Program-made: the position numbers and the translations under genes
In this document: piece after piece, positions 54,961 through 63,391 of the stretch
How positions within the stretch are numbered: position 1 is the first letter of the stretch
Layout: the number at the start of each line of letters is the position of its first letter
The notes under the pieces: generated by a model
Databases searched by the model: none
The model's input: the letters and a program-made list of their open reading frames with translations, nothing else
What the model was told of the DNA's origin: nothing
Source of the DNA: Herbidospora cretacea
GTDB lineage: Bacteria > Actinomycetota > Actinomycetes > Streptosporangiales > Streptosporangiaceae
DNA: 64,000 nt
Direction of reading: 5' to 3'
Assembly (NCBI RefSeq): GCF_001570605.1
Contig: NZ_BBXG01000023.1
Location: forward strand, 1 to 64,000

Positions 54961-56328
54961 GTGATTACGGACGCACTGCCGAGGGTCTTCTGGACCGACC
55001 GGCCCGCTCCCGCCGCGTATCCGCCGCTCACCGGGGCGACGACGGCCGACCTGCTGATCGCGGGCGGCGGCTTCACCGGCCTCTGGGCTGCTGTGCTGGC
55101 CAAACAAGAAAACCCCGCCTGCGACGTCGTTCTGGTCGAAGCCGAACGTATCGCGTTCGGCGCGACCGGCCGTAACGGGGGCTTCATCGCCGACTCGATC
55201 ACCCACGGCCTGACGCACGGCGCACACCGCTGGCCTGGGGAGATCGATCTTCTGCTGGCGCTCGGCCGGGAGAACCTGGCCGCCATCGCCGACTTCGTCG
55301 CCGAACACGACATCGACGCCGATCTCCGGCTCTGCGGCAAGACGACGGTCGCGGTAGCGCCCCATCACGTCGACGAATTGCGGTCCGCCGAAAAGCGCCA
55401 CCGGGACCATGGCGAGGACGCCACATTCCTGGACGCCGGGGACATGCGGGCCGACGTCCACTCCCCGACCTACCTGGGCGGACTGCGGCTGCGCGGCACC
55501 GGCGGGCTCGTCGACCCGGTGAAACTGGCCTGGGGCCTGCGCCGCGTCGCCGAGAACCTGGGCGTGCGGATCTACGAGCACACCCCGGTGGCCGGCATGG
55601 AACGCTCCGGTCCCTCGGTACGCGTCCCGACCCCCCACGGCGTGATCAACGCGCGCCAGGTCCTCATCGCGACCAACGCGTTCCCGTCGCCGCTGCGCCG
55701 GCTGCGCAACTACGTCCTGCCCGTGTGGGACTACGTGCTGGTGACCGAGCCCCTCGACGCCGAGCGAAGGGCGTCGCTGGGCTGGCTGGAGGCGCAGGGC
55801 ATCACCGACGCCGGGAACCAGTTCCACTACTACCGCCTGACCGCCGACGACCGCCTGCTGTTCGGCGGGTACGACGCCGTCTACAACTTCGCCGGCGGCG
55901 GCAGCGACCAGCGCCCCGAGTCCCACGCGCTCCTGGCCCGCCACCTGCTGGAGACGTTCCCGCAGCTCGAAGGGGTCCGGGCCACCCACCGCTGGGGCGG
56001 CCTGATCGACTCGACCAGCCGCTTCACCCCGTTCTTCGGCACGGCCATGGGCGGCCGCGTCGCCTACGCCCTCGGCTACACCGGCCTCGGCGTGGGCGCC
56101 TCGCGCTTCGGCGCGCTGGCCGGTCTCGACCTGCTGGCGCGGCGGGAGACCAGACGTACCGGACTGAAGATGGTGCGCCGCCGCCCGGTGCCCTTCCCAC
56201 CTGAGCCGATCCGCTGGCCGGTGGTCGAGTTCACCCGCCGGGCCCTGGCCCGCGCCGACGCGAACGAGGGCAGGCGCGGCCCGTGGCTGCGCGTCCTCGA
56301 CCGCTTCGGCATCGGTTTCGACAGTTAG
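54961..56328 (+). CDS. FAD-dependent oxidoreductase, gamma-glutamylputrescine oxidase-like
   Basis: The 455-residue DAO-family flavoenzyme has the FAD motif LLIAGGGFTGLWAA at about 30-45, GATGRNGGFIADS, and GYTGLGVGASRFG near the C-terminus. The family includes PuuB and related oxidases that deaminate amines or gamma-glutamyl-amines to aldehydes with H2O2 release. GTG 54961 has GGAGGGG upstream. The next gene is an aldehyde dehydrogenase 11 bp downstream, so a polyamine-to-aldehyde-to-acid sequence is likely. No gamma-glutamylputrescine synthetase gene is present in the cluster, so direct polyamine oxidation may occur instead. Confidence 0.88.
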   Translation: MITDALPRVFWTDRPAPAAYPPLTGATTADLLIAGGGFTGLWAAVLAKQENPACDVVLVEAERIAFGATGRNGGFIADSITHGLTHGAHRWPGEIDLLLALGRENLAAIADFVAEHDIDADLRLCGKTTVAVAPHHVDELRSAEKRHRDHGEDATFLDAGDMRADVHSPTYLGGLRLRGTGGLVDPVKLAWGLRRVAENLGVRIYEHTPVAGMERSGPSVRVPTPHGVINARQVLIATNAFPSPLRRLRNYVLPVWDYVLVTEPLDAERRASLGWLEAQGITDAGNQFHYYRLTADDRLLFGGYDAVYNFAGGGSDQRPESHALLARHLLETFPQLEGVRATHRWGGLIDSTSRFTPFFGTAMGGRVAYALGYTGLGVGASRFGALAGLDLLARRETRRTGLKMVRRRPVPFPPEPIRWPVVEFTRRALARADANEGRRGPWLRVLDRFGIGFDS

Positions 56329-56339
56329 AAGACCCAGAC

Positions 56340-57731
56340 ATGACGACTTTGATCAACCCCGCGACCGGCCAGGTCATCGAGGAGATCCCGGACAGCACCG
56401 ACGTCGCCGCGAAGGTGGCCGCCGCCCGGTCGGCCTTCGAGCAGTGGCGCGAGGCGACCCCGGGCGAGCGGGCCCGGGTCCTGCTGCGGCTGGCCGACCT
56501 GGTGGAGCGGGACGCCGACGAGCTGACCCGCCTGGAGGTCGAGGAGACCGGCAAGCCTGCGGCGGTGTTCCGCGACGGCGAGCTGCCCTTCGCCGCCGAC
56601 AACCTGCGCTTCTTCGCCGGGGCGGCGAGGTCGCTCGACGGCACCGGCGCGGGGGTGCTGAGCTCGGGCTACACGTCGATGCTGGTCAAGCGCCCGGTCG
56701 GCGTGGTGGGCTCGATCGCGCCGTGGAACTTCCCGTTCATCATGGCGGTCTGGAAGGTCGGCCCCGCCCTGGCCGCCGGGAACGGCGTGGTCGTCAAACC
56801 GGCCCCCCGCACTCCTCGCTCGACGCTGAAGCTGGCCGAGCTGCTGGCCGAGGCCGGGGCCCCGGCAGGTCTGCTCGGCGTCGTCACCGGCGGCGCCGAC
56901 GTGGGCCAGGCGCTGGTCACCGACCCCGGCGTCGACATGGTCAGCGTCACGGGTTCGACCGCGACAGGCAAGGCCGTGATGCGGGGCGCCGTGGAGGGCC
57001 TGAAGCGCGTCCACCTGGAACTGGGCGGCAAGGCCCCCGCCCTGGTGTTCGCCGACGCCGACCTGGAGGCGATGGCCTTCGGCGTCACGATGGGCGCGAC
57101 CTACAACACCGGCCAGGACTGCACCGCCGCGACCCGCGTCTACATCGAACGTTCCCGCTACGCCGAGGGCGTCGACGCGCTCGCGGCCGCGCTGGAAAAG
57201 GTACGTCCAGGCGACCCCTGGGCCGACGGGACCGACATCGGCCCGTTGATCTCCGCCGAACACCGGGACAGGGTGCACGGCTACGTCGCGCGCGCGTCGG
57301 GCCGGATCGTCCGTGGGGGCGATCCGCTCGACGCGCCCGGCTACTACTACCCCCCGACCCTCGTCGCCGACGCGGAGCAGGGGAGCGAGATCGTCCAGGG
57401 CGAGGTGTTCGGCCCGGTTCTCGTCGCGCTGCCTTTCGACGGGGAGGACGAGGCGGTGCGCCTGGCCAACGACACGCCCTACGGGCTGGCGTCCTCGGTG
57501 TGGTCGACCGACGTGTCGCGGGCGCTGCGGGTGTCACACCGGCTGGACGTGGGCGTGACGTGGGTCAACGACCACCTGCCGATCGCCTCGGAGGCGCCGC
57601 ACGGCGGGGTGAAGGGGAGCGGGTTCGGCAAGGACATGAGCCAGGAGGCGGTCGGCGAGTACTCGGTGACCAGGCACCTTATGATCAAGCACGCCGCCCC
57701 GGTCGCCCGGGACTCCTTCCGGCCAGCCTGA
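56340..57731 (+). CDS. Gamma-aminobutyraldehyde/betaine-type aldehyde dehydrogenase
   Basis: The 463-residue ALDH-superfamily enzyme has catalytic Cys261 in NTGQDCTAATRVYI, glutamate in LELGGKAPALV and FGKDMSQEAVGEYSVTRHL near the end. The N-terminal MTTLINPATGQVIEEIPD is normal length and starts 11 bp after the oxidase stop. In this cluster it would oxidise the aminoaldehyde made by the oxidase, for example 4-aminobutyraldehyde to GABA, which could then feed GabT at 15.6 kb. A hairpin terminator follows at 57739. Confidence 0.9.
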   Translation: MTTLINPATGQVIEEIPDSTDVAAKVAAARSAFEQWREATPGERARVLLRLADLVERDADELTRLEVEETGKPAAVFRDGELPFAADNLRFFAGAARSLDGTGAGVLSSGYTSMLVKRPVGVVGSIAPWNFPFIMAVWKVGPALAAGNGVVVKPAPRTPRSTLKLAELLAEAGAPAGLLGVVTGGADVGQALVTDPGVDMVSVTGSTATGKAVMRGAVEGLKRVHLELGGKAPALVFADADLEAMAFGVTMGATYNTGQDCTAATRVYIERSRYAEGVDALAAALEKVRPGDPWADGTDIGPLISAEHRDRVHGYVARASGRIVRGGDPLDAPGYYYPPTLVADAEQGSEIVQGEVFGPVLVALPFDGEDEAVRLANDTPYGLASSVWSTDVSRALRVSHRLDVGVTWVNDHLPIASEAPHGGVKGSGFGKDMSQEAVGEYSVTRHLMIKHAAPVARDSFRPA

Positions 57732-57738
57732 CCGAGGC

Positions 57739-57767
57739 TCGGGCGGGTCTCATGGTGGCCCGCCCGA
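57739..57767 (+). terminator. Terminator between aldehyde dehydrogenase and small membrane gene
   Basis: TCGGGCGGG (57739-57747) pairs with CCCGCCCGA (57759-57767) with an 11-nt loop, 8 bp after the dehydrogenase stop. It also lies 7 bp from the minus-strand stop at 57775, so it may serve both. Confidence 0.7.
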
Positions 57768-57774
57768 TCGGTGT

Positions 57775-58002
57775 TCAGTCAGCGGCGAGGACCGCCAGAT
57801 ATCCGGCGACCAGCAGGGTCAGCAGGACGAGCAGCATGCTCGTACCGCTGACCACCACGACGAGACGGGTCCGCTTGAGCGTCCAGCGGATGGCTCCCGT
57901 CACCAGCGTGATCGCGGCGACGAAGATAAGGAGAGTCAGATCCCGGCTCTCGCCGGTCGACGTGGACATTGCCACCATGAGGTGAAGGGCTAATGTGTTC
58001 AT
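57775..58002 (-). CDS. Small two-helix membrane protein (75 aa)
   Basis: The short protein starts MNTLALHLMVAM and has two hydrophobic helices, DLTLLIFVAAITLVTGAI and VVVVSGTSMLLVLLTLLVAGYL, joined by RWTLKRTRL, a basic loop that predicts a cytoplasmic hairpin with both ends outside or the reverse. GGAAGA lies 6 nt upstream of ATG 58002. The frame is open further upstream but that part has no Shine-Dalgarno sequence. The function is unknown. It is transcribed away from the XRE-sensor gene with a long spacer between. Confidence 0.6.
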   Translation of the reverse strand: MNTLALHLMVAMSTSTGESRDLTLLIFVAAITLVTGAIRWTLKRTRLVVVVSGTSMLLVLLTLLVAGYLAVLAAD

Positions 58003-58364
58003 TGAGGTCTTCCGATACAGAGAAGCGCTGTAACCGAACCTTGATGTCACGGGCATTTCTGCACCTCTGGCCAGGTGTGGGGGTGTCCGTGACGCGTTGA
58101 GGAGGGAAGCTGCTCGTCGCATCGACTGTTCAGAGGGTGGTCCTCGCGTCTGTGCCATGACGCCTCACTGAATTTAACTTAACTTCATTCGGTATGGACT
58201 CTTACATCAGTTGTTCCCGAATTGAAGCGCGCCTATCTCTATACTCGCTGACCTGGTGACCTTCGTTTGAGGCTGTGTTCGCCGACTGGGATCGCCTAAC
58301 CTGCTTGTTCTTATATTTGTCGCGCTTCAGTCGATAGGCTGAAGTTCAGCTGAATGGAGCGACG
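58003..58364. promoter_or_regulatory. Long AT-richer spacer with paired TTCAG/CTGAA elements
   Basis: This 362-bp divergent spacer is noticeably less GC-rich than the rest of the window. Just before the XRE gene start it holds CTTCAG / CTGAAG (58325-58344, 8-nt spacer), followed at once by palindrome TTCAGCTGAA (58345-58354). These are good candidates for autoregulatory binding by the XRE protein. GGAG precedes the GTG at 58365. A TAACTTAACTT element lies near 58178-58190. No gene is supported here. Confidence 0.6.
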
Positions 58365-59459
58365 GTGATCAGCGAGCGAGCCACGGCGTTGGCGCTGAGG
58401 TTGCGCGAGCTCCGTGAGGCTCATTGGCCCGGTGTCCGGTTGACCCAGCATCAGCTGTGCGCCGCGCTGGAAGTCAGCGCCCCGCTTGTCTCGTCATGGG
58501 AGAGCAGGAGAGCGCCGAAATTACCGCCGATGTCGCGGCTGGAGGGCTACGCGGCGTTCTTCGCGACCAGGCGATCGATGGATTACGATCCGCCGCGTCT
58601 GCTGCCGCTGTCGGAGCTCGACCCAGAAGAACTGGAGAAGTACCGGAAACTGCTCGGCGAATTGGGCCGGCTCAGAAGACAGGCAATGGGTGGTCAGCAC
58701 GAGCACGGCGAGGCTCACCATGACCTCGGCGCGGACGCCTTCGCGGGCAACCCGTTCCAGTTCCCGCCCGGTGAGTCGGTGACGATCATCTGCTCGGAGG
58801 TCCCCGAGGATGATCTCGCCCGGATTCGCTACAGCGATCCGGCCAGCCTCGACTACATCGATCTGTACAAGTACTCCGACCTCGGGGCCCTCTTCGAGGT
58901 GCACGGGCACGTACGGGCCGCCAATCCGCGCAGCCTGGTGACCCGCCGGGTACTGCGTGAGCTGCAGGAAGATGATCTGACCACCCACCTTGTGCTGCTC
59001 GGCGGGGTCGACTGGAACGTGATCACCCGAAGGATGCTGGGCATCATCGGGACGCCGGTCCTCCAGGTGGCCGACTGGGACGATCCCCGGGGCCCGCACT
59101 TCCAGGTCGCCGCCGGTGGCCGGACCGAGGCTCACTACACCGTTGTGGAGCAGGTCGACGACCGCGCTGAGCTGGTCGAGGACGTGGCGTTCCTGTACCG
59201 GGGCCGGAATCCGAACAACAGGCTACGCACTCTTACGATCTGCAACGGCATGTACGCGCGTGGCGTCTATGGGGCTGTCCGGGTTCTCACGGACGAGACG
59301 TTCCGCGGGCGCAACGTGGAGTACCTGCGCGACCGCTTCGGTGACGCGGAGGAGTACAGCGTGCTGATGCGGGTGCGGATCCAGGGGGGCCACGTGGTCA
59401 CGCCCGACCTCACCGACCCGGGAACCGTCCTGCACGAATGGCCCGACCATGCCGCATGA
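58365..59459 (+). CDS. XRE-HTH protein with C-terminal sensor-like domain
   Basis: The 364-residue protein has an N-terminal XRE helix-turn-helix (about 10-65, LTQHQLCAALEVSAPLVSSWE), a short acidic linker and a C-terminal domain (about 130-364) with VTIICSEVPEDDLARIRYSD, HLVLLGGVDWNVITRRML and LTICNGMYARGVYGAVR. I recognise this C-terminal block as common in actinomycete HTH proteins, but it has no assigned function; the GG-x-D-x-N pattern suggests a nucleotide- or ligand-binding Rossmann-like fold. It overlaps the next gene by 11 bp, so they are co-translated. GTG 58365 is the start. Confidence 0.8.
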   Translation: MISERATALALRLRELREAHWPGVRLTQHQLCAALEVSAPLVSSWESRRAPKLPPMSRLEGYAAFFATRRSMDYDPPRLLPLSELDPEELEKYRKLLGELGRLRRQAMGGQHEHGEAHHDLGADAFAGNPFQFPPGESVTIICSEVPEDDLARIRYSDPASLDYIDLYKYSDLGALFEVHGHVRAANPRSLVTRRVLRELQEDDLTTHLVLLGGVDWNVITRRMLGIIGTPVLQVADWDDPRGPHFQVAAGGRTEAHYTVVEQVDDRAELVEDVAFLYRGRNPNNRLRTLTICNGMYARGVYGAVRVLTDETFRGRNVEYLRDRFGDAEEYSVLMRVRIQGGHVVTPDLTDPGTVLHEWPDHAA

Positions 59460-60600
59460 GGTCGCTGTCCATCACGGTTCGCACCGGCATCTCGTGGAAA
59501 TCGTCGAAGGGCCGGCCGGGCACGCAGCCACAGTGGACGCGATCGTGGTGCCCACCATTCGGTCACCCGAATGGCTCCTCCATGCCGCCGACCTGGCCTG
59601 GAAACTGGGCTGCCCGCTGGTCTCCCTGCACAGCCGGACCCGAGGACGGGCTCAGCACACCGCCGACCTCATGCCGGACGGCGTCAGATACCTCGCTGTC
59701 GACCTCACCCGGCCGGAAGTGGTGAACCTGCCGACGCTTATGACGTCGCGGCTGCTGGAGAACACGATCTTTCACCGCACCACGGATCTGAGCGTGAAGC
59801 GCAACGCCGGTCTGGTCCTGGCCAGGTTGATGGGCTGGGAGCGCATCGTCTTCCTGGACGACGACATCACCGTCGGCGGTCATCGGCAGCTTCTCAACGC
59901 GGTCGCCCTGCTCGACCGTTTCGAGGCCGTGGGGATGAACATCGGCGGTTTCCATGACAACTCGGTGGTCTGCCACGCGCATCGCAAGACCGGGGGTGAT
60001 CAAAGCTCCTTCATCGGTGGCGGTGCCTTGGCCGTCCACACGATGCGGGACGAGACCGCCTTCTTCCCCAACGTCTACAACGAAGACTGGTTCTACCTGC
60101 TCGAGGACACGAAACTGCGGTCGCTCGCGATCACCGGGGAAGTCAGCCAGCGGAAGTACGACCCCTATGACCGGCCCGAACGCGCCCGCGACCAGGAATT
60201 CGGCGACGTGCTCGCCGAAGGCATCTACTGGCTCCTTGACGCGCAGACGGGAGAAGACTGGCGCCGCGCCGCGGATCATGCCCACTGGACGAGGTTCCTG
60301 CGCAGACGGAAACTCTTCATCGAGAACGTGCTGCGACGCTCGGCGCTGATTCAGGAGTCTCAACGCCGCCATGCCGTGCAGAGATCACTGCTGGCCGCGC
60401 TCCACCGGTTGAATCAGATCGAGCCGGAGTTCTGCGTCAGGTATCTCGACGCGTGGGCCGCCGACCGTGAGCGCTGGGCCCAGCACCTCAGGGCGATTCC
60501 CCTGATAGGAGCCGACGAGACCCGCCTGCCTGACGTGATGAAGTGGATGACCCGCCATTTTGGCCCCCAGTTGATATCGGCGGCACGAATGAGTATGTGA
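59449..60600 (+). CDS. GT-A-fold glycosyltransferase-like protein
   Basis: The 383-residue protein has IVVPTIRSPEWLLHAADLA at the N-terminus, SVKRNAGLVLARLMG and the metal-binding DxD-type motif RIVFLDDDITVGG, then GGGALAVHTMRDETAFFPNVYNEDW and a long helical C-terminal region. This is the layout of a GT-A (GT2-like) transferase, cytosolic and without membrane helices. ATG 59449 starts 11 bp before the end of the XRE gene. The acceptor is unknown. Its pairing with an HTH sensor and a GNAT gene suggests an inducible modification cassette. Confidence 0.75.
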   Translation: MPHEVAVHHGSHRHLVEIVEGPAGHAATVDAIVVPTIRSPEWLLHAADLAWKLGCPLVSLHSRTRGRAQHTADLMPDGVRYLAVDLTRPEVVNLPTLMTSRLLENTIFHRTTDLSVKRNAGLVLARLMGWERIVFLDDDITVGGHRQLLNAVALLDRFEAVGMNIGGFHDNSVVCHAHRKTGGDQSSFIGGGALAVHTMRDETAFFPNVYNEDWFYLLEDTKLRSLAITGEVSQRKYDPYDRPERARDQEFGDVLAEGIYWLLDAQTGEDWRRAADHAHWTRFLRRRKLFIENVLRRSALIQESQRRHAVQRSLLAALHRLNQIEPEFCVRYLDAWAADRERWAQHLRAIPLIGADETRLPDVMKWMTRHFGPQLISAARMSM

Positions 60601-60624
60601 TTTGGCTGTGGTTCATCCGGGAAT

Positions 60625-61137
60625 GTGAGGTCCGTGGGGCCACCTGACATTCGCCAAGCGACTGAGGCGGACCTTCCGGCCCTCATCGAGACCCTGCAGC
60701 AAACCGCCTATTTCGCCGATCGGCTTCACCGCCAGGCGGCCGGGCATGGCCTTTTGCTGGTCGCGTGGGAGGGTGACCGGCCCGTTGGGGACGTCTACTT
60801 ATGGATGGGCGCGGCCGAGGAGGCGGCGCTCCGCCGCCATCTGCCCGATGTCGCACTGATCACCCATCTCGAAGTGGTGGCCCATCGCCGGGGCAACGGG
60901 ATCGGGACCAGACTTCTGGCAGAAGCCGAACGGCGTCTGTGGTTCGCCGGGCGCAAGAAGGTCGCGCTCGGTGTCGACCTGGGCAACCACCGAGCGGAGA
61001 AGTTGTACGCGAGGGAAGGCTACAAACGGTGGGAGTACGGGCTGGTCGAGACGGTGGGAATCTTCTACCGCCCGGACGGTTCGCCGGAGCAGCGGCCGGA
61101 GCTGTGCCGGATCATGGTCAAGGAATTGCGCGCCTAG
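60625..61137 (+). CDS. GNAT N-acetyltransferase
   Basis: The 170-residue GNAT domain protein has LITHLEVVAHRRGNGIGTRLLAEAER as the acetyl-CoA loop and VDLGNHRAEKLYAREGYKRW as the C-terminal strand pair. A GTG at 60625 is used; GTG 60634 is possible. The gene is 24 bp after the glycosyltransferase gene and is the third member of the cassette. The 3' end is close to, but does not overlap, the convergent dasR stop. The substrate is unknown. Confidence 0.85.
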   Translation: MRSVGPPDIRQATEADLPALIETLQQTAYFADRLHRQAAGHGLLLVAWEGDRPVGDVYLWMGAAEEAALRRHLPDVALITHLEVVAHRRGNGIGTRLLAEAERRLWFAGRKKVALGVDLGNHRAEKLYAREGYKRWEYGLVETVGIFYRPDGSPEQRPELCRIMVKELRA

Positions 61138-61144
61138 GAGCAGC

Positions 61145-61879
61145 TCACCCGGACTCGGCGTCGAAATAGAGTTCCGAGGTCACCCGGTATCGATCGCCCC
61201 GGTAGATCGATCGGGTGAACTCGACGATGCGGCCGTTCACGTCGCGCGTCGTCCGCTCCACCAGCAGGGCCGGGAAGTGTTCCGGCACGTTCAGCAGCTC
61301 TGCCTCCGTCTCGTCGGTGACCGTCGCCTCGATGGTCTGCACGGCGCTGCGGACGTCGACCCCGAAACGTTCCCGCAGGACCTTGTAGAACGACCCCGTC
61401 TCCATGTCCGCCGGTACGAGGCCCGGCACCAGCTCATGGGGCAGGTGGAGCCGTTCGATCGCCATCGGTTCGTCGTCGACGACGCGGAGGCGGACCACGC
61501 GCAGGACCGGGGTCGCGGGGGCCAGTTGCAACCGGCTGGTCAGCTGGGGGCCGGCGGGGGAGGAGCCGAACTCCAGGATGGCGCTCAGCCATTTTCCCTC
61601 GGCCGGGGGCGCGTAGAACGATCCACTTGGGGTCGCGGCCAACGCCTGGGTGACGCGCTGGGGGCCGGTGAAGGTGCCCCGGCCGTGTTCGCGGACCAGG
61701 ACGCCCGACCGTACCAGGTCGTCTATGGCCGCCCGCAGGGTCGGGCGGGAGACGCCCAGTTCCTTGCACAGGTCGCGCTCCGACGGGATGGCCTCGCCGG
61801 GTTTCTTGTCGGCCACGTAGTCGAGCAGGAAGTCGCGCACCCGGTCGCGCTTCAGCCCTGCCCGCATGTTGACAGTCAC
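61145..61879 (-). CDS. dasR: DasR-type GntR/HutC regulator of aminosugar use
   Basis: The 244-residue protein has a GntR winged helix (about 10-72, IPSERDLCKELGVSRPTLRAAIDDLV) and a UTRA effector domain (about 95-240) ending DRYRVTSELYFDAE, as in DasR. DasR represses chitin- and GlcNAc-use genes and is released by glucosamine-6-phosphate or related sugars. It is divergent from dasA, as in Streptomyces. GTG 61879 has AAGG upstream; ATG 61867 is also possible. The dre sites between it and dasA are annotated separately. Confidence 0.92.
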   Translation of the reverse strand: MTVNMRAGLKRDRVRDFLLDYVADKKPGEAIPSERDLCKELGVSRPTLRAAIDDLVRSGVLVREHGRGTFTGPQRVTQALAATPSGSFYAPPAEGKWLSAILEFGSSPAGPQLTSRLQLAPATPVLRVVRLRVVDDEPMAIERLHLPHELVPGLVPADMETGSFYKVLRERFGVDVRSAVQTIEATVTDETEAELLNVPEHFPALLVERTTRDVNGRIVEFTRSIYRGDRYRVTSELYFDAESG

Positions 61880-61888
61880 ATCTGCGAC

Positions 61889-61964
61889 CTTACCAGCGTC
61901 TTACCAGTTGTCGAAGGTAAACACTGAATAACGGGTCTTGACGGGTCTACTGGTTAAGACCACT
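61889..61964. promoter_or_regulatory. dre sites between dasR and dasA
   Basis: ACTGGTTAAGACCACT (61949-61964) matches the DasR dre consensus ACTGGTCTAGACCACT at 14 of 16 positions. It overlaps the spacer and -10 of a promoter with TTGACG (61938-61943) as -35, 51 bp before dasA. Nearer dasR, two direct half-sites CTTACCAG (61889-61896 and 61900-61907) lie 11 bp apart, one helical turn, and could serve autoregulation. Confidence 0.88.
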
Positions 61965-62015
61965 CTAGCGCCAGCAGGCAGATTTCTTACCAATATCTGA
62001 CCACTGGGAGAACCA

Positions 62016-63278
62016 ATGGCCCCCCGGTTCCTCGCCGCGGCAGCGGTCCTGGCGCTCGCCGCCGGGCTCACCGCTTGCGGCTCTTCGCCCACCGAGAGCA
62101 CCACTCCGGAAGCGCCCGCCGCGACCGCGCTCACCGTCTGGATCATGCGTGACAGCATGTCGGACACCCTGCTCAGCACCTTCGAGCGCGACTTCGAGGC
62201 CGCGCGCCAAGGGGTCACCCTCGACATCCAGATCCAGGAGTGGGACGGCATCGGCCAGAAGGTGACCAGCGCCCTGGCCAGCAACGACGCCCCTGACGTG
62301 ATCGAGGTGGGCAACACCCAGGTCGCCGAGTACGCCGCCAGCGGCGGCGTGAAGGACCTGACCGACAAGGTGGCCGAGCTCCAGGGCGCCGACTGGCTGC
62401 CCGGTCTCGCCGACCCCGGCAAGATCGACGGGCGGCAGTACGGCATCCCCTGGTACGCCGCCAACCGCGTCGTCATCTACAACAAGGACCTGTTCGACAA
62501 GGCCGGCGTCGCCCCGCCCACCACGCGGGACGAGTGGATCGACGTGACCACCAAGCTCAACGCCGACGGCAACCAGGGCATCTACCTGCCCGGACAGAAC
62601 TGGTACACCCTCGCCGGCTTCATCTGGGACGAGGGCGGCGACCTGGCCGTCAACGAGGGCGGCACCTGGAAGGGCGGCCTCGACAGCCCGCAGGCGCTGG
62701 CCGGGATCGACTTCTACAAGAAGCTCCAGGCGCTGGGCGAGGGGCCGAAGGACTCCGACGAGGCCAACCCGCCGCAGGCCGACGTGTTCGCCAAGGGCAA
62801 CGTGGCGCAGCTCATCTCGGCTCCGGGCGGCGCGGTGGCGATCGAGAAGGCCAACCCCGAGCTGGCCGGGAAGCTCGGCTTCTTCCCGATCCCCGGCAAG
62901 ACCGCCGCCACCCCGGGCGCCGTCTTCACCGGCGGCAGCGACCTGATCGTGCCCGAGGCGTCGAAGAACCCCGATCTCGCGTACGAAGTCATCAAGGCCC
63001 TCGCCGGTGAGAAGTTCCAGACGGACATGGCCAAGGAGATGTCCTACGTCCCGAACCGGGTCTCCCTGGGCGGCGTGCTGACCAGCGAGGGGGCGTCGGC
63101 TATGGCCAAGGGCGCCGCCAACGGCCACGCGACGCCGAACTCGGCGAACTGGGCGGCGGTCGAGGCCAAGAACGTCATCAAGGAGTACATGACCACCTAC
63201 CTGACCGGCACCGACGGCCCGGCCGAGGCGGCCAAGGCCTCCCAGGTCATCGCGGACATCCTCAACACCAAGTCCTAA
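62016..63278 (+). CDS. dasA: DasA-like chitobiose-binding lipoprotein
   Basis: The 420-residue lipoprotein has a signal ending LTACGSS (lipobox) and a sugar-binding-protein fold. Diagnostic blocks match DasA: LTVWIMRDSMSDTLL, IQIQEWDGIGQKV, APDVIEVGNTQVAEYAASGG and IPWYAANRVVIYN. It captures N,N'-diacetylchitobiose for import and in Streptomyces is DasR-controlled. GGGAG precedes ATG 62016. A hairpin and a repeat region separate it from the permease gene. It fits the LPMO at 25.2 kb as the intake side of chitin use. Confidence 0.9.
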   Translation: MAPRFLAAAAVLALAAGLTACGSSPTESTTPEAPAATALTVWIMRDSMSDTLLSTFERDFEAARQGVTLDIQIQEWDGIGQKVTSALASNDAPDVIEVGNTQVAEYAASGGVKDLTDKVAELQGADWLPGLADPGKIDGRQYGIPWYAANRVVIYNKDLFDKAGVAPPTTRDEWIDVTTKLNADGNQGIYLPGQNWYTLAGFIWDEGGDLAVNEGGTWKGGLDSPQALAGIDFYKKLQALGEGPKDSDEANPPQADVFAKGNVAQLISAPGGAVAIEKANPELAGKLGFFPIPGKTAATPGAVFTGGSDLIVPEASKNPDLAYEVIKALAGEKFQTDMAKEMSYVPNRVSLGGVLTSEGASAMAKGAANGHATPNSANWAAVEAKNVIKEYMTTYLTGTDGPAEAAKASQVIADILNTKS

Positions 63279-63308
63279 CGGGGGGAACGCCCACCCACCC
63301 TTGGGCCT

Positions 63309-63327
63309 GCGGCCCCGGGCGGGCCGC
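63309..63327 (+). terminator. GC hairpin between dasA and dasB
   Basis: GCGGCCC (63309-63315) pairs with GGGCCGC (63321-63327) with a 5-nt loop, 31 bp after the dasA stop. There is no U-tract, so it may act as an attenuator or mRNA stabiliser that gives more binding protein than permease, a common pattern in ABC operons. Confidence 0.6.
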
Positions 63328-63391
63328 TCCTCGGCCCCTCCGGCGAACAAACCCAGCTCGCAGGCCCAGCTCGAGTCCCAGCTCGAGTCCC

